DNA of 64,000 nucleotides from Diadema setosum. Its lineage: Eukaryota > Echinodermata > Echinoidea > Diadematoida > Diadematidae. Location: the NCBI GenBank assembly GCA_033980235.1, contig CM067065.1, positions 5,845,328-5,909,327 of the forward strand, read 5' to 3'. Shown in pieces: positions 49,556-62,877 of this stretch. The notes beneath the pieces were generated by a model. It was not told where the DNA came from. It did no database searches and saw nothing but the letters and a program-made list of their open reading frames with translations. Each line of letters opens with the position of its first letter. The stretch's first letter is position 1. The position numbers and the translations under genes are program-made.

Positions 49556-50153
49556 ATGGATAAAAGATACGAGCTCGTTCTGCAACTAATATTTTGTGCT
49601 GCTTTGTTCTCTGGCCATGTTGCGGAAGGTTAGTATAACTTTATAATTATGGAACTGCTCTCATAATATTAGTTCTGGCATTGACGGATCCCAACCTATG
49701 ATAAATTCGCTGAAATTAGGTCTTAAATGACAGAGAGAACGAGAATATCTGCAGGGTCTATCTAAATATTACATTAGATGAGTGGAATCTGGAAATTGAA
49801 TATGTGGATTGAAAATAAAGACAGACATCCATTCGAAATTTTACCAAGAGAATTTGAGAAAATTAAATGAAAAAGTTAATATCCTAACATTTTTTTCAAG
49901 TATTGGGAATTTTATTTTACAGATTAAAATGTAAAGTAGTCATGTCATTCTTTGTCTATAACTTGCATTACGTCCAATAAAGGGGTCTCAAAGGATATTA
50001 GTTAGGTATTTCATTGCTGGGTTTCTAAGTGATTAACTTGCTAAACAAATAGGTCAACTGATATGAATTTTTATTTTCTTTTTTGTCATAGTGTTCGTTC
50101 AACAAAGTCGCAGAATGCCGATTGGTTACATAGGCATATACAAATACTTCTGA
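49556..50153 (+). CDS. Predicted secreted small peptide, copy 2
   Basis: Join 49556-49628 and 50092-50153. Exon 1 is identical in sequence to copy 1. Exon 2 differs by one base, giving Pro instead of Thr (SRRMPIG). The intron is 463 nt with the same donor and acceptor; AATAAA at 50430-50435. It is the first copy preceded by the octamer/TATA promoter (48511-48544). Confidence 0.5.
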
Positions 50154-50735
50154 ATTGTTTCGGCATAAAAATGTATTGTATTAGTTCTTGCCTTCTTGTT
50201 ATTATCACCTATACGATTGCAGAGAGCGTATTAACTATCAACTCTTGAAATACTGTAAATGATATTCTATCTTGATTTGGTCTACCCCCACTTCGTAGTC
50301 TCAACTCATATGGTCTAATCACATTTGGACTACAACCAGTATGTCTAATGTCTAGTCAACTATCCACTTTGTTTCACTGCCAGTTGGCCTACTTTCATTT
50401 TGACGAAATTGATAGTTAGACCAAGTGAAAATAAATTCTTAAACCAAACGCATTCTTACAGCAGACAAATTTATGAATAATGTCCCTTAATGATTCTTTT
50501 TCTACGGGTTTGTTAATATTACGCTCTTACCTCGGATGTTGTCTGACATGAAGTACGTTTATATTCAATAGATTTTAGCAGACATATGCTTTGATAACGT
50601 GTAAGGCAGATGACTAAAACTGGATGAAAATAATGCAAATCGGATAACTGAAATCGAAAATGTTAATCGAGGTCATTGGTACAGAGAAACTATTAAGGAA
50701 GTGCGAATTCCAGTACACTTAAGGTAGGGAATCCC

Positions 50736-50769
50736 ATTTGCATGCCTTAAATGAGGAGTTGTATAAATA
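50736..50769 (+). promoter_or_regulatory. Octamer and TATA box, unit 2
   Basis: ATTTGCAT followed by TATAAATA at 50762-50769, same spacing as unit 1. It would drive copy 3, which has lost its start codon. Confidence 0.5.
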
Positions 50770-51770
50770 CAGTGGTATGTTGAAGAGAGTATCATTTTAG
50801 AAACTCCCATAAAGTATTGAAAGTGGAAGGTAACACTAAGGACATTTTTATTGACCGTTAGATTTTGAATATTGAATTTTTTTCGGGGCTCACCGTAAAT
50901 TCCAGTACATTACTAGGCTACCTTTGCAGACCCATGCACTGCATGTGTGTCCATCATGTATATTTTATGAAGAAAGTTCATCAAAACTTACAAACATTTC
51001 TATATACATTCTTGCCACACACTCTATATGTTATTATATCAGCTCTTTTACTTTTAGATTTGTGTTTATAGATAAAAAAAAAAGTACAGAAGACTGCAAC
51101 AAAAAGGCTTAAGTGTGGCTGACACACAGAACTACTGAGTAGTTGAGTTTTGTGCATTATTCAAATTGTAGATAACTGTTGACTTCCAAATTTCTCAGCA
51201 GTGGCCTAAACAAGTCCCCTGAGGTTCATATTCAATGTTTCGCTGCATTTTATGGGAGGTCTGTAAAAGGTAACTCCTACCTTTAACATTACATAAGGGG
51301 ATTTGTCTGCTGGTTCCAAACTCCAAAACAACACTCCCTTGCACACACTATACACAATACATACAGTGAGTCAAATGCTTATTCATATTTCAACACTACA
51401 CATAACAAGCATTGAATGTATAATGTATAATGCACCCCCCCCCCTAAAATTTGCTTTGAATTGTGTGCAGTCTCCCATGCAAATACCACTGTATGTTCGA
51501 TCTACTTGGACTTTAGCTTGGGCAAACGGGAGCGGTCCGCCATATTTCAATTACTAGAGTATTGTGGCAAAAACGTTTGCACCGAGCAGTGTGTTTAGTA
51601 GGGCCTACTATATATCCAGCACTTTACCGACGATATAATCACATTCGTCTTGATGAGCTCGACTATTTCTACGTCTTGAGAACTGACATCAATGCGATTA
51701 TTTGACAGGCTTGTTGGATATATTACGATCGTAAAATCACTTTGTTTGAACTGCTTCCGTCTTCGACTAT

Positions 51771-52355
51771 ACGCTCGTTCTGCAACTAATATTTGGTGCT
51801 GCTTTGTTCTCTGGCCATGCTGTTGAAGGTTAGTATAACTTTATAATTATGGAACTGCTCTCATAATATTAGTTCTGGCATTGACGGATCCCAACCTATG
51901 AATAAATTCGCTGAAATTAGGTCTTAAATGACAGAGAGAACGAGAATATCTGCAGGGACTATCTAAATATTACATTAGATGAGTGGAATCTGGAAATTGA
52001 ATATGTGGATTGAAAATAAAGACAGACATCCATTCGAAATTTTACCAAGAGAATTTGAGAAAATTAAATGAAAAAGTTAATATCCTAACATTTTTTTCAA
52101 GTATTGGGATATTTTATCTTACAGATTTAAATGTAAAGTAGTCATGTTATTCTTTGTCTATAACTTGCATTACGTCCAATAAAGGGGTCTCAAAGGATAT
52201 TAGTTAGGTATTTCATTGCTGGGGTTCTAAGTGATTAACTTGCTAAACAAATAGGTCAACTGATATGAATTTTTATTTTCTTTTTTGTCATAGTGTTCGT
52301 TCAACAAAATCGAAGGAAGACGATTGGTTACATAGGCATATACAAATACTTCTGA
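51771..52355 (+). pseudogene. Secreted small peptide, copy 3, start codon deleted
   Basis: Relative to the other copies, 22 bp are missing at about 51772, removing the ATG and the codons for DKRY. The rest of the signal exon (LVLQLIFGAALFSGHAVE, to 51828) and exon 2 (52294-52355, NRRKTIG variant) are intact, with splice signals and AATAAA (52635-52640). The deletion sits at a repeated ATAC, consistent with slippage. No alternative in-frame ATG is obvious, so this copy is probably silent. Confidence 0.6.
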
Positions 52356-52940
52356 ATTGTTTCGGCATAAAAATGTATTGTATTAGTTCTTGTCTTCTTG
52401 TTATTATCACCTATACGATTGCAGAGAGCGTATTAACTATCAACTCTTGAATTAATACTGTTAATGATATTCTATCTTGATTTGGTCTACCCCCACTTCG
52501 TAGTCTCAACTCATATGGTCTAATCACATTTGGACTACAACCAGTATGTCTAATGTCTAGTCAACTATCCACTTTGTTTCACTGCCAGTTGGCCTACTTT
52601 CATTTTGACGAAATTGATAGTTAGACCAAGTGAAAATAAATTCTTAAACCAAACGCATTCTTACAGCAGACAAATTTATGAATAATGTCCCTTAATGATT
52701 CTTTTTCTACGGGTTTGTTAATATTACGCTCTTACCTCGGATGTTGTCTGACATGAAGTACGTTTATATTCAATAGATTTTAGCAGACATATGCTTTGAT
52801 AACGTGTAAGGCAGATGACTAAAACTGGATGAAAATAATGCAAATCGGATAACTGAAATCGAAAATGTTAATCGAGGTCATTGGTACAGAGAAACCATTA
52901 AGGAAGTGCGAATTCCAGTACACTTAAGGTAGGGAATCCC

Positions 52941-52974
52941 ATTTGCATGCCTAAAATGAGGAGTTGTATAAATA
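52941..52974 (+). promoter_or_regulatory. Octamer and TATA box, unit 3
   Basis: ATTTGCAT at 52941-52948 and TATAAATA at 52967-52974. A 3-bp insertion lies just downstream (GTATCATGTTG). Upstream of copy 4. Confidence 0.5.
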
Positions 52975-53985
52975 CAGTGGTATCATGTTGAAGAGAGTAT
53001 CATTTTAGAAACTCCCATAAAGTATTGAAAGTGGAAGGTAACACTAAGTACATTTTTATTGACCGTTAGATTTTGAATATTGAATTTTTTTCGGGGCTCA
53101 CCGTAAATTCCAGTACATTAGTAGGCTACCTTTGCAGACCCATGCACTGCATGTGTGTCCATCATGTATATTTTGTGAAGAAAGTTCATCAAAACTTACA
53201 AACATTTCTATATACATTCTTGCCACACACTCTATATGTTATTATATCAGCTCTTTTACTTTTAGATTTGTGTTTATAGATTAAAAAAAAAGTACAGAAG
53301 ACTGCAACAAAAAGGCTTAAGTGTGGCTGACACACAGAACTACTGAGTAGTTGAGTTTTGTGCATTATTCAAATTGTAGATAACTGTTGACTTCCAAATT
53401 TCTCAGCAGTGGCCTAAACAAGTCCCCTGAGGTTCATATCTAATGTTTCGCTGCATTTTGGGAGGTCTGTAAAAGGTATCCCCTACCTTTAACATTACAT
53501 AAAGGGATTTGTCTGCTGGTTCCAAACTCCAAAACAACACTCCCATGCACACACTATACACAATACATACAGCAGAGTCAAATGCTTATTCATATTTCAA
53601 CACTACACATGACAAACATTGAATGTATGATGTATAATGCACCCCCCCCCCCTAAAATTTGCTTTGAATTGTGTGCAGTCTCCCATGCAAATACCACTGT
53701 ATGTTCGATCTACTTGGACTTTAGCTTGGGCAAACGGGAGCGGTCCGCCATATTTCAATTACTAGAGTATTGTGGCAAAAACGTTTGCACCGAGCAGTGT
53801 GTTTAGTAGGGCCTACTATATATCCAGCACTTTACCGACGATATAATCACATTCGTCTTGATGAGCTCGACTATTTCTACGTCTTGAGAACTGACATCAA
53901 TGCGATTATTTGACAGGCTTATTGGACATATTACGATCGTGAAATCACTTTGTTTGAACTGCTTCCGTCTTCGACTATACTTGTG

Positions 53986-54585
53986 ATGGATAAAAGATAC
54001 CAGCTCGTTCTGCAACTAATATTTGGTGCTGCTTTGTTCTCTGGCCATGCTGTTGAAGGTTAGTATAACTTTATAATTATGGAACTGCTCTCATAATATT
54101 AGTTCTGGCATTGACGGATCCCAACCTATGAATAAATTCGCTGAAATTAGGTCTTAAATGACAGAGAGAACGAGAATATCTGCAGGGACTATCTAAATAT
54201 TACATTAGATGAGTGGAATCTGGAAATTGAATATGTGGATTGAAAATAAAGACAGACATCCATTCGAAATTTTACCAAGAGAATTTGAGAAAATTAAATG
54301 AAAAAGTTAATATCCTTACATTTTTTTCAAGTATTGGGATATTTTAATTTACAGATTTAAATGTATAGTAGTCATGTTATTCTTTGTCTATAACTTGCAT
54401 TACGTCCAATAAAGGGGTCTCAAAGGATATTAGTTAGGTATTTCATTGCTGGGTTTCTAAGTGATTAACTTGCTAAACAAATAGGTCAACTGATATGAAT
54501 TTTTATTTTCTTTTTTGTCATAGTGTTCGTTCAACAAAATCGAAGGAAGACGATTGGTTACATAGGCATATACAAATACTTCTGA
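53986..54585 (+). CDS. Predicted secreted small peptide, copy 4
   Basis: Join 53986-54058 and 54524-54585; intron 465 nt; AATAAA 54865-54870. Against copy 1 the signal exon reads MDKRYQ (Glu to Gln), LIFGAAL (Cys to Gly) and HAVE (for HVAE). Exon 2 reads QQNRRKTIG (Ser to Asn, Met to Lys), making the mature part more basic. Frame and splice sites are intact. Confidence 0.5.
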
Positions 54586-55170
54586 ATTGTTTCGGCATAA
54601 AAATGTATTGTATTAGTTCTTGTCTTCTTGTTATTATCACCTATACGATTGCAGAGAGCGTATTAACTATCAACTCTTGAATTAATACTGTTAATGATAT
54701 TCTATCTTGATTTGGTCTACCCCCACTTCGTAGTCTCAACTCATATGGTCTAATCACATTTGGACTACAACCAGTATGTCTAATGTCTAGTCAACTATCC
54801 ACTTTGTTTCACTGCCAGTTGGCCTACTTTCATTTTGACGAAATTGATAGTTAGACCAAGTGAAAATAAATTCTTAAACCAAACGCATTCTTACAGCAGA
54901 CAAATTTATGAATAATGTCCCTTAATGATTCTTTTTCTACGGGTTTGTTAATATTACGCTCTTACCTCGGATGTTGTCTGACATGAAGTACGTTTATATT
55001 CAATAGATTTTAGCAGACATATGCTTTGATAACGTGTAAGGCAGATGACTAAAACTGGATGAAAATAATGCAAATCGGATAACTGAAATCGAAAATGTTA
55101 ATCGAGGTCATTGGTACAGAGAAACTATTAAGGAAGTGCGAATTCCAGTACACTTAAGGTAGGGAATCCC

Positions 55171-55204
55171 ATTTGCATGCCTTAAATGAGGAGTTGTATA
55201 AATA
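55171..55204 (+). promoter_or_regulatory. Octamer and TATA box, unit 4
   Basis: ATTTGCAT then TATAAATA at 55197-55204, upstream of copy 5. Confidence 0.5.
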
Positions 55205-56209
55205 CAGTGGTATGTTGAAGAGAGTATCATTTTAGAAACTCCCATAAAGTATTGAAAGTGGAAGGTAACACTAAGTACATTTTTATTGACCGTTAGATTT
55301 TGAATATTGAATTTTTTTCGGGGCTCACCGTAAATTCCAGTACATTAGTAGGCTACCTTTGCAGACCCATGCACTGCATGTGTGTCCATCATGTATATTT
55401 TGTGAAGAAAGTTCATCAAAACTTACAAACATTTCTATATACATTCTTGCCGCACACTCTATATGTTATTATATCAGCTCTTTTACTTTTAGATTTGTGT
55501 TTATAGATAAAAAAAATACAGAAGACTGCAACAAAAAGGCTTAAGTGTGGCTGACACACAGAACTACTGAGTAGTTGAGTTTTGTGCATTATTCAAATTG
55601 TAGATAACTGTTGACTTCCAAATTTCTCAGCAGTGGCCTAAACAAGTCCCCTGAGGTTCATATCTAATGTTTCGCTGCATTTTGGGAGGTCTGTAAAAGG
55701 TATCCCCTACCTTTAACATTACATAAAGGGATTTGTCTGCTGGTTCCAAACTCCAAAACAACACTCCCATGCACACACTATACACAATACATACAGCAGG
55801 GTCAAATGCTTATTCATATTTCAACACTACACATGACAAACATTGAATGTATGATGTATAATGCACCCCCCCCCCCTAAAATTTGCTTTGAATTGTGTGC
55901 AGTCTCCCATGCAAATACCACTGTATGTTCGATCTACTTGGACTTTAGCTTGGGCAAACGGGAGCGGTCCGCCATATTTCAATTACTAGAGTATTGTGGC
56001 AAAAACGTTTGCACCGAGCAGTGTGTTTAGTAGGGCCTACTATATATCCAGCACTTTACCGACGATATAATCACATTCGTCTTGATGAGCTCGACTATTT
56101 CTACGTCTTGAGAACTGACATCAATGCGATTATTTGACAGGCTTATTGGACATATTACGATCGTGAAATCACTTTGTTTGAACTGCTTCCGTCTTCGACT
56201 ATACTTGTG

Positions 56210-56809
56210 ATGGATAAAAGATACCAGCTCGTTCTGCAACTAATATTTGGTGCTGCTTTGTTCTCTGGCCATGCTGTTGAAGGTTAGTATAACTTTATAA
56301 TTATGGAACTGCTCTCATAATATTAGTTCTGGCATTGACGGATCCCAACCTATGAATAAATTCGCTGAAATTAGGTCTTAAATGACAGAGAGAACGAGAA
56401 TATCTGCAGGGACTATCTAAATATTACATTAGATGAGTGGAATCTGGAAATTGAATATGTGGATTGAAAATAAAGACAGACATCCATTCGAAATTTTACC
56501 AAGAGAATTTGAGAAAATTAAATGAAAAAGTTAATATCCTTACATTTTTTTCAAGTATTGGGATATTTTAATTTACAGATTTAAATGTATAGTAGTCATG
56601 TTATTCTTTGTCTATAACTTGCATTACGTCCAATAAAGGGGTCTCAAAGGATATTAGTTAGGTATTTCATTGCTGGGTTTCTAAGTGATTAACTTGCTAA
56701 ACAAATAGGTCAACTGATATGAATTTTTATTTTCTTTTTTGTCATAGTGTTCGTTCAACAAAATCGAAGGAAGACGATTGGTTACATAGGCATATACAAA
56801 TACTTCTGA
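56210..56809 (+). CDS. Predicted secreted small peptide, copy 5
   Basis: Join 56210-56282 and 56748-56809; AATAAA 57089-57094. It encodes the same peptide as copy 4 (MDKRYQ start, NRRKTIG exon 2). Intron and flanks are almost identical to copy 4, indicating recent duplication or homogenisation. Confidence 0.5.
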
Positions 56810-57394
56810 ATTGTTTCGGCATAAAAATGTATTGTATTAGTTCTTGTCTTCTTGTTATTATCACCTATACGATTGCAGAGAGCGTATTAACTATCAACTC
56901 TTGAATTAATACTGTTAATGATATTCTATCTTGATTTGGTCTACCCCCACTTCGTAGTCTCAACTCATATGGTCTAATCACATTTGGACTACAACCAGTA
57001 TGTCTAATGTCTAGTCAACTATCCACTTTGTTTCACTGCCAGTTGGCCTACTTTCATTTTGACGAAATTGATAGTTAGACCAAGTGAAAATAAATTCTTA
57101 AACCAAACGCATTCTTACAGCAGACAAATTTATGAATAATGTCCCTTAATGATTCTTTTTCTACGGGTTTGTTAATATTACGCTCTTACCTCGGATGTTG
57201 TCTGACATGAAGTACGTTTATATTCAATAGATTTTAGCAGACATATGCTTTGATAACGTGTAAGGCAGATGACTAAAACTGGATGAAAATAATGCAAATC
57301 GGATAACTGAAATCGAAAATGTTAATCGAGGTCATTGGTACAGAGAAACTATTAAGGAAGTGCGAATTCCAGTACACTTAAGGTAGGGAATCCC

Positions 57395-57428
57395 ATTTGC
57401 ATGCCTTAAATGAGGAGTTGTATAAATA
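57395..57428 (+). promoter_or_regulatory. Octamer and TATA box, unit 5
   Basis: ATTTGCAT then TATAAATA at 57421-57428, upstream of copy 6. Confidence 0.5.
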
Positions 57429-58430
57429 CAGTGGTATGTTGAAGAGAGTATCATTTTAGAAACTCCCATAAAGTATTGAAAGTGGAAGGTAACACTAAGT
57501 ACATTTTTATTGACCGTTAGATTTTGAATATTGAATTTTTTTCGGGGCTCACCGTAAATTCCAGTACATTAGTAGGCTACCTTTGCAGACCCATGCACTG
57601 CATGTGTGTCCATCATGTATATTTTGTGAAGAAAGTTCATCAAAACTTACAAACATTTCTATATACATTCTTGCCACACACTCTATATGTTATTATATCA
57701 GCTCTTTTACTTTTAGATTTGTGTTTATAGATAAAAAAATACAGAAGACTGCAACAAAAAGGCTTAAGTGTGGCTGACACACAGAACTACTGAGTAGTTG
57801 AGTTTTGTGCATTATTCAAATTGTAGATAACTGTTGACTTCCAAATTTCTCAGCAGTGGCCTAAACAAGTCCCCTGAGGTTCATATCTAATGTTTCGCTG
57901 CATTTTGGGAGGTCTGTAAAAGGTATCCCCTACCTTTAACATTACATAAAGGGATTTGTCTGCTGGTTCCAAACTCCAAAACAACACTCCCATGCACACA
58001 CTATACACAATACATACAGCAGGGTCAAATGCTTATTCATATTTCAACACTACACATGACAAACATTGAATGTATGATGTATAATGCACCCCCCCCCTAA
58101 AATTTGCTTTGAATTGTGTGCAGTCTCCCATGCAAATACCACTGTATGTTCGATCTACTTGGACTTTAGCTTGGGCAAACGGGAGCGGTCCGCCATATTT
58201 CAATTACTAGAGTATTGTGGCAAAAACGTTTGCACCGAGCAGTGTGTTTAGTAGGGCCTACTATATATCCAGCACTTTACCGACGATATAATCACATTCG
58301 TCTTGATGAGCTCGACTATTTCTACGTCTTGAGAACTGACATCAATGCGATTATTTGACAGGCTTATTGGACATATTACGATCGTGAAATCACTTTGTTT
58401 GAACTGCTTCCGTCTTCGACTATACTTGTG

Positions 58431-59030
58431 ATGGATAAAAGATACCAGCTCGTTCTGCAACTAATATTTGGTGCTGCTTTGTTCTCTGGCCATGCTGTTG
58501 AAGGTTAGTATAACTTTATAATTATGGAACTGCTCTCATAATATTAGTTCTGGCATTGACGGATCCCAACCTATGAATAAATTCGCTGAAATTAGGTCTT
58601 AAATGACAGAGAGAACGAGAATATCTGCAGGGACTATCTAAATATTACATTAGATGAGTGGAATCTGGAAATTGAATATGTGGATTGAAAATAAAGACAG
58701 ACATCCATTCGAAATTTTACCAAGAGAATTTGAGAAAATTAAATGAAAAAGTTAATATCCTTACATTTTTTTCAAGTATTGGGATATTTTAATTTACAGA
58801 TTTAAATGTATAGTAGTCATGTTATTCTTTGTCTATAACTTGCATTACGTCCAATAAAGGGGTCTCAAAGGATATTAGTTAGGTATTTCATTGCTGGGTT
58901 TCTAAGTGATTAACTTGCTAAACAAATAGGTCAACTGATATGAATTTTTATTTTCTTTTTTGTCATAGTGTTCGTTCAACAAAATCGAAGGAAGACGATT
59001 GGTTACATAGGCATATACAAATACTTCTGA
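58431..59030 (+). CDS. Predicted secreted small peptide, copy 6
   Basis: Join 58431-58503 and 58969-59030; AATAAA 59310-59315. Same peptide as copies 4 and 5. The upstream poly-C tract is shorter than in its neighbours. Confidence 0.5.
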
Positions 59031-59615
59031 ATTGTTTCGGCATAAAAATGTATTGTATTAGTTCTTGTCTTCTTGTTATTATCACCTATACGATTGCAGA
59101 GAGCGTATTAACTATCAACTCTTGAATTAATACTGTTAATGATATTCTATCTTGATTTGGTCTACCCCCACTTCGTAGTCTCAACTCATATGGTCTAATC
59201 ACATTTGGACTACAACCAGTATGTCTAATGTCTAGTCAACTATCCACTTTGTTTCACTGCCAGTTGGCCTACTTTCATTTTGACGAAATTGATAGTTAGA
59301 CCAAGTGAAAATAAATTCTTAAACCAAACGCATTCTTACAGCAGACAAATTTATGAATAATGTCCCTTAATGATTCTTTTTCTACGGGTTTGTTAATATT
59401 ACGCTCTTACCTCGGATGTTGTCTGACATGAAGTACGTTTATATTCAATAGATTTTAGCAGACATATGCTTTGATAACGTGTAAGGCAGATGACTAAAAC
59501 TGGATGAAAATAATGCAAATCGGATAACTGAAATCGAAAATGTTAATCGAGGTCATTGGTACAGAGAAACTATTAAGGAAGTGCGAATTCCAGTACACTT
59601 AAGGTAGGGAATCCC

Positions 59616-59649
59616 ATTTGCATGCCTTAAATGAGGAGTTGTATAAATA
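59616..59649 (+). promoter_or_regulatory. Octamer and TATA box, unit 6
   Basis: ATTTGCAT then TATAAATA at 59642-59649, upstream of copy 7. Confidence 0.5.
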
Positions 59650-60654
59650 CAGTGGTATGTTGAAGAGAGTATCATTTTAGAAACTCCCATAAAGTATTGA
59701 AAGTGGAAGGTAACACTAAGTACATTTTTATTGACCGTTAGATTTTGAATATTGAATTTTTTTCGGGGCTCACCGTAAATTCCAGTACATTAGTAGGCTA
59801 CCTTTGCAGACCCATGCACTGCATGTGTGTCCATCATGTATATTTTGTGAAGAAAGTTCATCAAAACTTACAAACATTTCTATATACATTCTTGCCACAC
59901 ACTCTATATGTTATTATATCAGCTCTTTTACTTTTAGATTTGTGTTTATAGATAAAAAAATACAGAAGACTGCAACAAAAAGGCTTAAGTGTGGCTGACA
60001 CACAGAACTACTGAGTAGTTGAGTTTTGTGCATTATTCAAATTGTAGATAACTGTTGACTTCCAAATTTCTCAGCAGTGGCCTAAACAAGTCCCCTGAGG
60101 TTCATATCTAATGTTTCGCTGCATTTTGGGAGGTCTGTAAAAGGTATCCCCTACCTTTAACATTACATAAAGGGATTTGTCTGCTGGTTCCAAACTCCAA
60201 AACAACACTCCCATGCACACACTATACACAATACATACAGCAGGGTCAAATGCTTATTCATATTTCAACACTACACATGACAAACATTGAATGTATGATG
60301 TATAATGCACCCCCCCCCCCCTAAAATTTGCTTTGAATTGTGTGCAGTCTCCCATGCAAATACCACTGTATGTTCGATCTACTTGGACTTTAGCTTGGGC
60401 AAACGGGAGCGGTCCGCCATATTTCAATTACTAGAGTATTGTGGCAAAAACGTTTGCACCGAGCAGTGTGTTTAGTAGGGCCTACTATATATCCAGCACT
60501 TTACCGACGATATAATCACATTCGTCTTGATGAGCTCGACTATTTCTACGTCTTGAGAACTGACATCAATGCGATTATTTGACAGGCTTATTGGACATAT
60601 TACGATCGTAAAATCACTTTGTTTGAACTGCTTCCGTCTTCGACTATACTTGTG

Positions 60655-61254
60655 ATGGATAAAAGATACGAGCTCGTTCTGCAACTAATATTTGGTGCTG
60701 CTTTGTTCTCTGGCCATGCTGTTGAAGGTTAGTATAACTTTATAATTATGGAACTGCTCTCATAATATTAGTTCTGGCATTGACGGATCCCAACCTATGA
60801 ATAAATTCGCTGAAATTAGGTCTTAAATGACAGAGAGAACGAGAATATCTGCAGGGACTATCTAAATATTACATTAGATGAGTGGAATCTGGAAATTGAA
60901 TATGTGGATTGAAAATAAAGACAGACATCCATTCGAAATTTTACCAAGAGAATTTGAGAAAATTAAATGAAAAAGTTAATATCCTAACATTTTTTTCAAG
61001 TATTGGGATATTTTATCTTACAGATTTAAATGTAAAGTAGTCATGTTATTCTATGTCTATAACTTGCATTACGTCCAATAAAGGGGTCTCAAAGGATATT
61101 AGTTAGGTATTTCATTGCTGGGTTTCTAAGTGATTAACTTGCTAAACAAATAGGTCAACTGATATGAATTTTTATTTTCTTTTTTGTCATAGTGTTCGTT
61201 CAACAAAATCGAAGGAAGACGATTGGTTACATAGGCATATACAAATACTTCTGA
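60655..61254 (+). CDS. Predicted secreted small peptide, copy 7
   Basis: Join 60655-60727 and 61193-61254; AATAAA 61534-61539. The signal exon reads MDKRYE with LIFGAAL and HAVE, a mixture of the copy 1 and copy 4 states. Exon 2 is the NRRKTIG type. The intron shares ATCCTAAC with copies 1-3 rather than ATCCTTAC of copies 4-6, pointing to recombination or gene conversion. Confidence 0.5.
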
Positions 61255-61839
61255 ATTGTTTCGGCATAAAAATGTATTGTATTAGTTCTTGTCTTCTTGT
61301 TATTATCACCTATACGATTGCAGAGAGCGTATTAACTATCAACTCTTGAATTAATACTGTTAATGATATTCTATCTTGATTTGGTCTACCCCCACTTCGT
61401 AGTCTCAACTCATATGGTCTAATCACATTTGGACTACAACCAGTATGTCTAATGTCTAGTCAACTATCCACTTTGTTTCACTGCCAGTTGGCCTACTTTC
61501 ATTTTGACGAAATTGATAGTTAGACCAAGTGAAAATAAATTCTTAAACCAAACGCATTCTTACAGCAGACAAATTTATGAATAATGTCCCTTAATGATTC
61601 TTTTTCTACGGGTTTGTTAATATTACGCTCTTACCTCGGATGTTGTCTGACATGAAGTACGTTTATATTCAATAGATTTTAGCAGACATATGCTTTGATA
61701 ACGTGTAAGGCAGATGACTAAAACTGGATGAAAATAATGCAAATCGGATAACTGAAATCGAAAATGTTAATCGAGGTCATTGGTACAGAGAAACTATTAA
61801 GGAAGTGCGAATTCCAGTACACTTAAGGTAGGGAATCCC

Positions 61840-61873
61840 ATTTGCATGCCTTAAATGAGGAGTTGTATAAATA
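61840..61873 (+). promoter_or_regulatory. Octamer and TATA box, unit 7
   Basis: ATTTGCAT then TATAAATA at 61866-61873, upstream of copy 8. Confidence 0.5.
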
Positions 61874-62877
61874 CAGTGGTATGTTGAAGAGAGTATCATT
61901 TTAGAAACTCCCATAAAGTATTGAAAGTGGAAGGTAACACTAAGTACATTTTTATTGACCGTTAGATTTTGAATATTGAATTTTTTTCGGGGCTCACCGT
62001 AAATTCCAGTACATTAGTAGGCTACCTTTGCAGACCCATGCACTGCATGTGTGTCCATCATGTATATTTTGTGAAGAAAGTTCATCAAAACTTACAAACA
62101 TTTCTATATACATTCTTGCCACACACTCTATATGTTATTATATCAGCTCTTTTACTTTTAGATTTGTGTTTATAGATAAAAAAATACAGAAGACTGCAAC
62201 AAAAAGGCTTAAGTGTGGCTGACACACAGAACTACTGAGTAGTTGAGTTTTGTGCATTATTCAAATTGTAGATAACTGTTGACTTCCAAATTTCTCAGCA
62301 GTGGCCTAAACAAGTCCCCTGAGGTTCATATCTAATGTTTCGCTGCATTTTGGGAGGTCTGTAAAAGGTATCCCCTACCTTTAACATTACATAAAGGGAT
62401 TTGTCTGCTGGTTCCAAACTCCAAAACAACACTCCCATGCACACACTATACACAATACATACAGCAGGGTCAAATGCTTATTCATATTTCAACACTACAC
62501 ATGACAAACATTGAATGTATGATGTATAATGCACCCCCCCCCCCTAAAATTTGCTTTGAAATGTGTGCAGTCTCCCATGCAAATACCACTGTATGTTCGA
62601 TCTACTTGGACTTTAGCTTGGGCAAACGGGAGCGGTCCGCCATATTTCAATTACTAGAGTATTGTGGCAAAAACGTTTGCACCGAGCAGTGTGTTTAGTA
62701 GGGCCTACTATATATCCAGCACTTTACCGACGATATAATCACATTCGTCTTGATGAGCTCGACTATTTCTACGTCTTGAGAACTGACATCAATGCGATTA
62801 TTTGACAGGCTTATTGGACATATTACGATCGTAAAATCACTTTGTTTGAACTGCTTCCGTCTTCGACTATACTTGTG

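Noticed and set aside
53582..53806. 74-codon frame with CGKNVCTEQC, briefly considered as a Cys-rich hormone-like peptide
   Set aside because: Its frame runs through a poly-C tract whose length varies between units, so it is not conserved, and the Cys spacing matches no family I can name.
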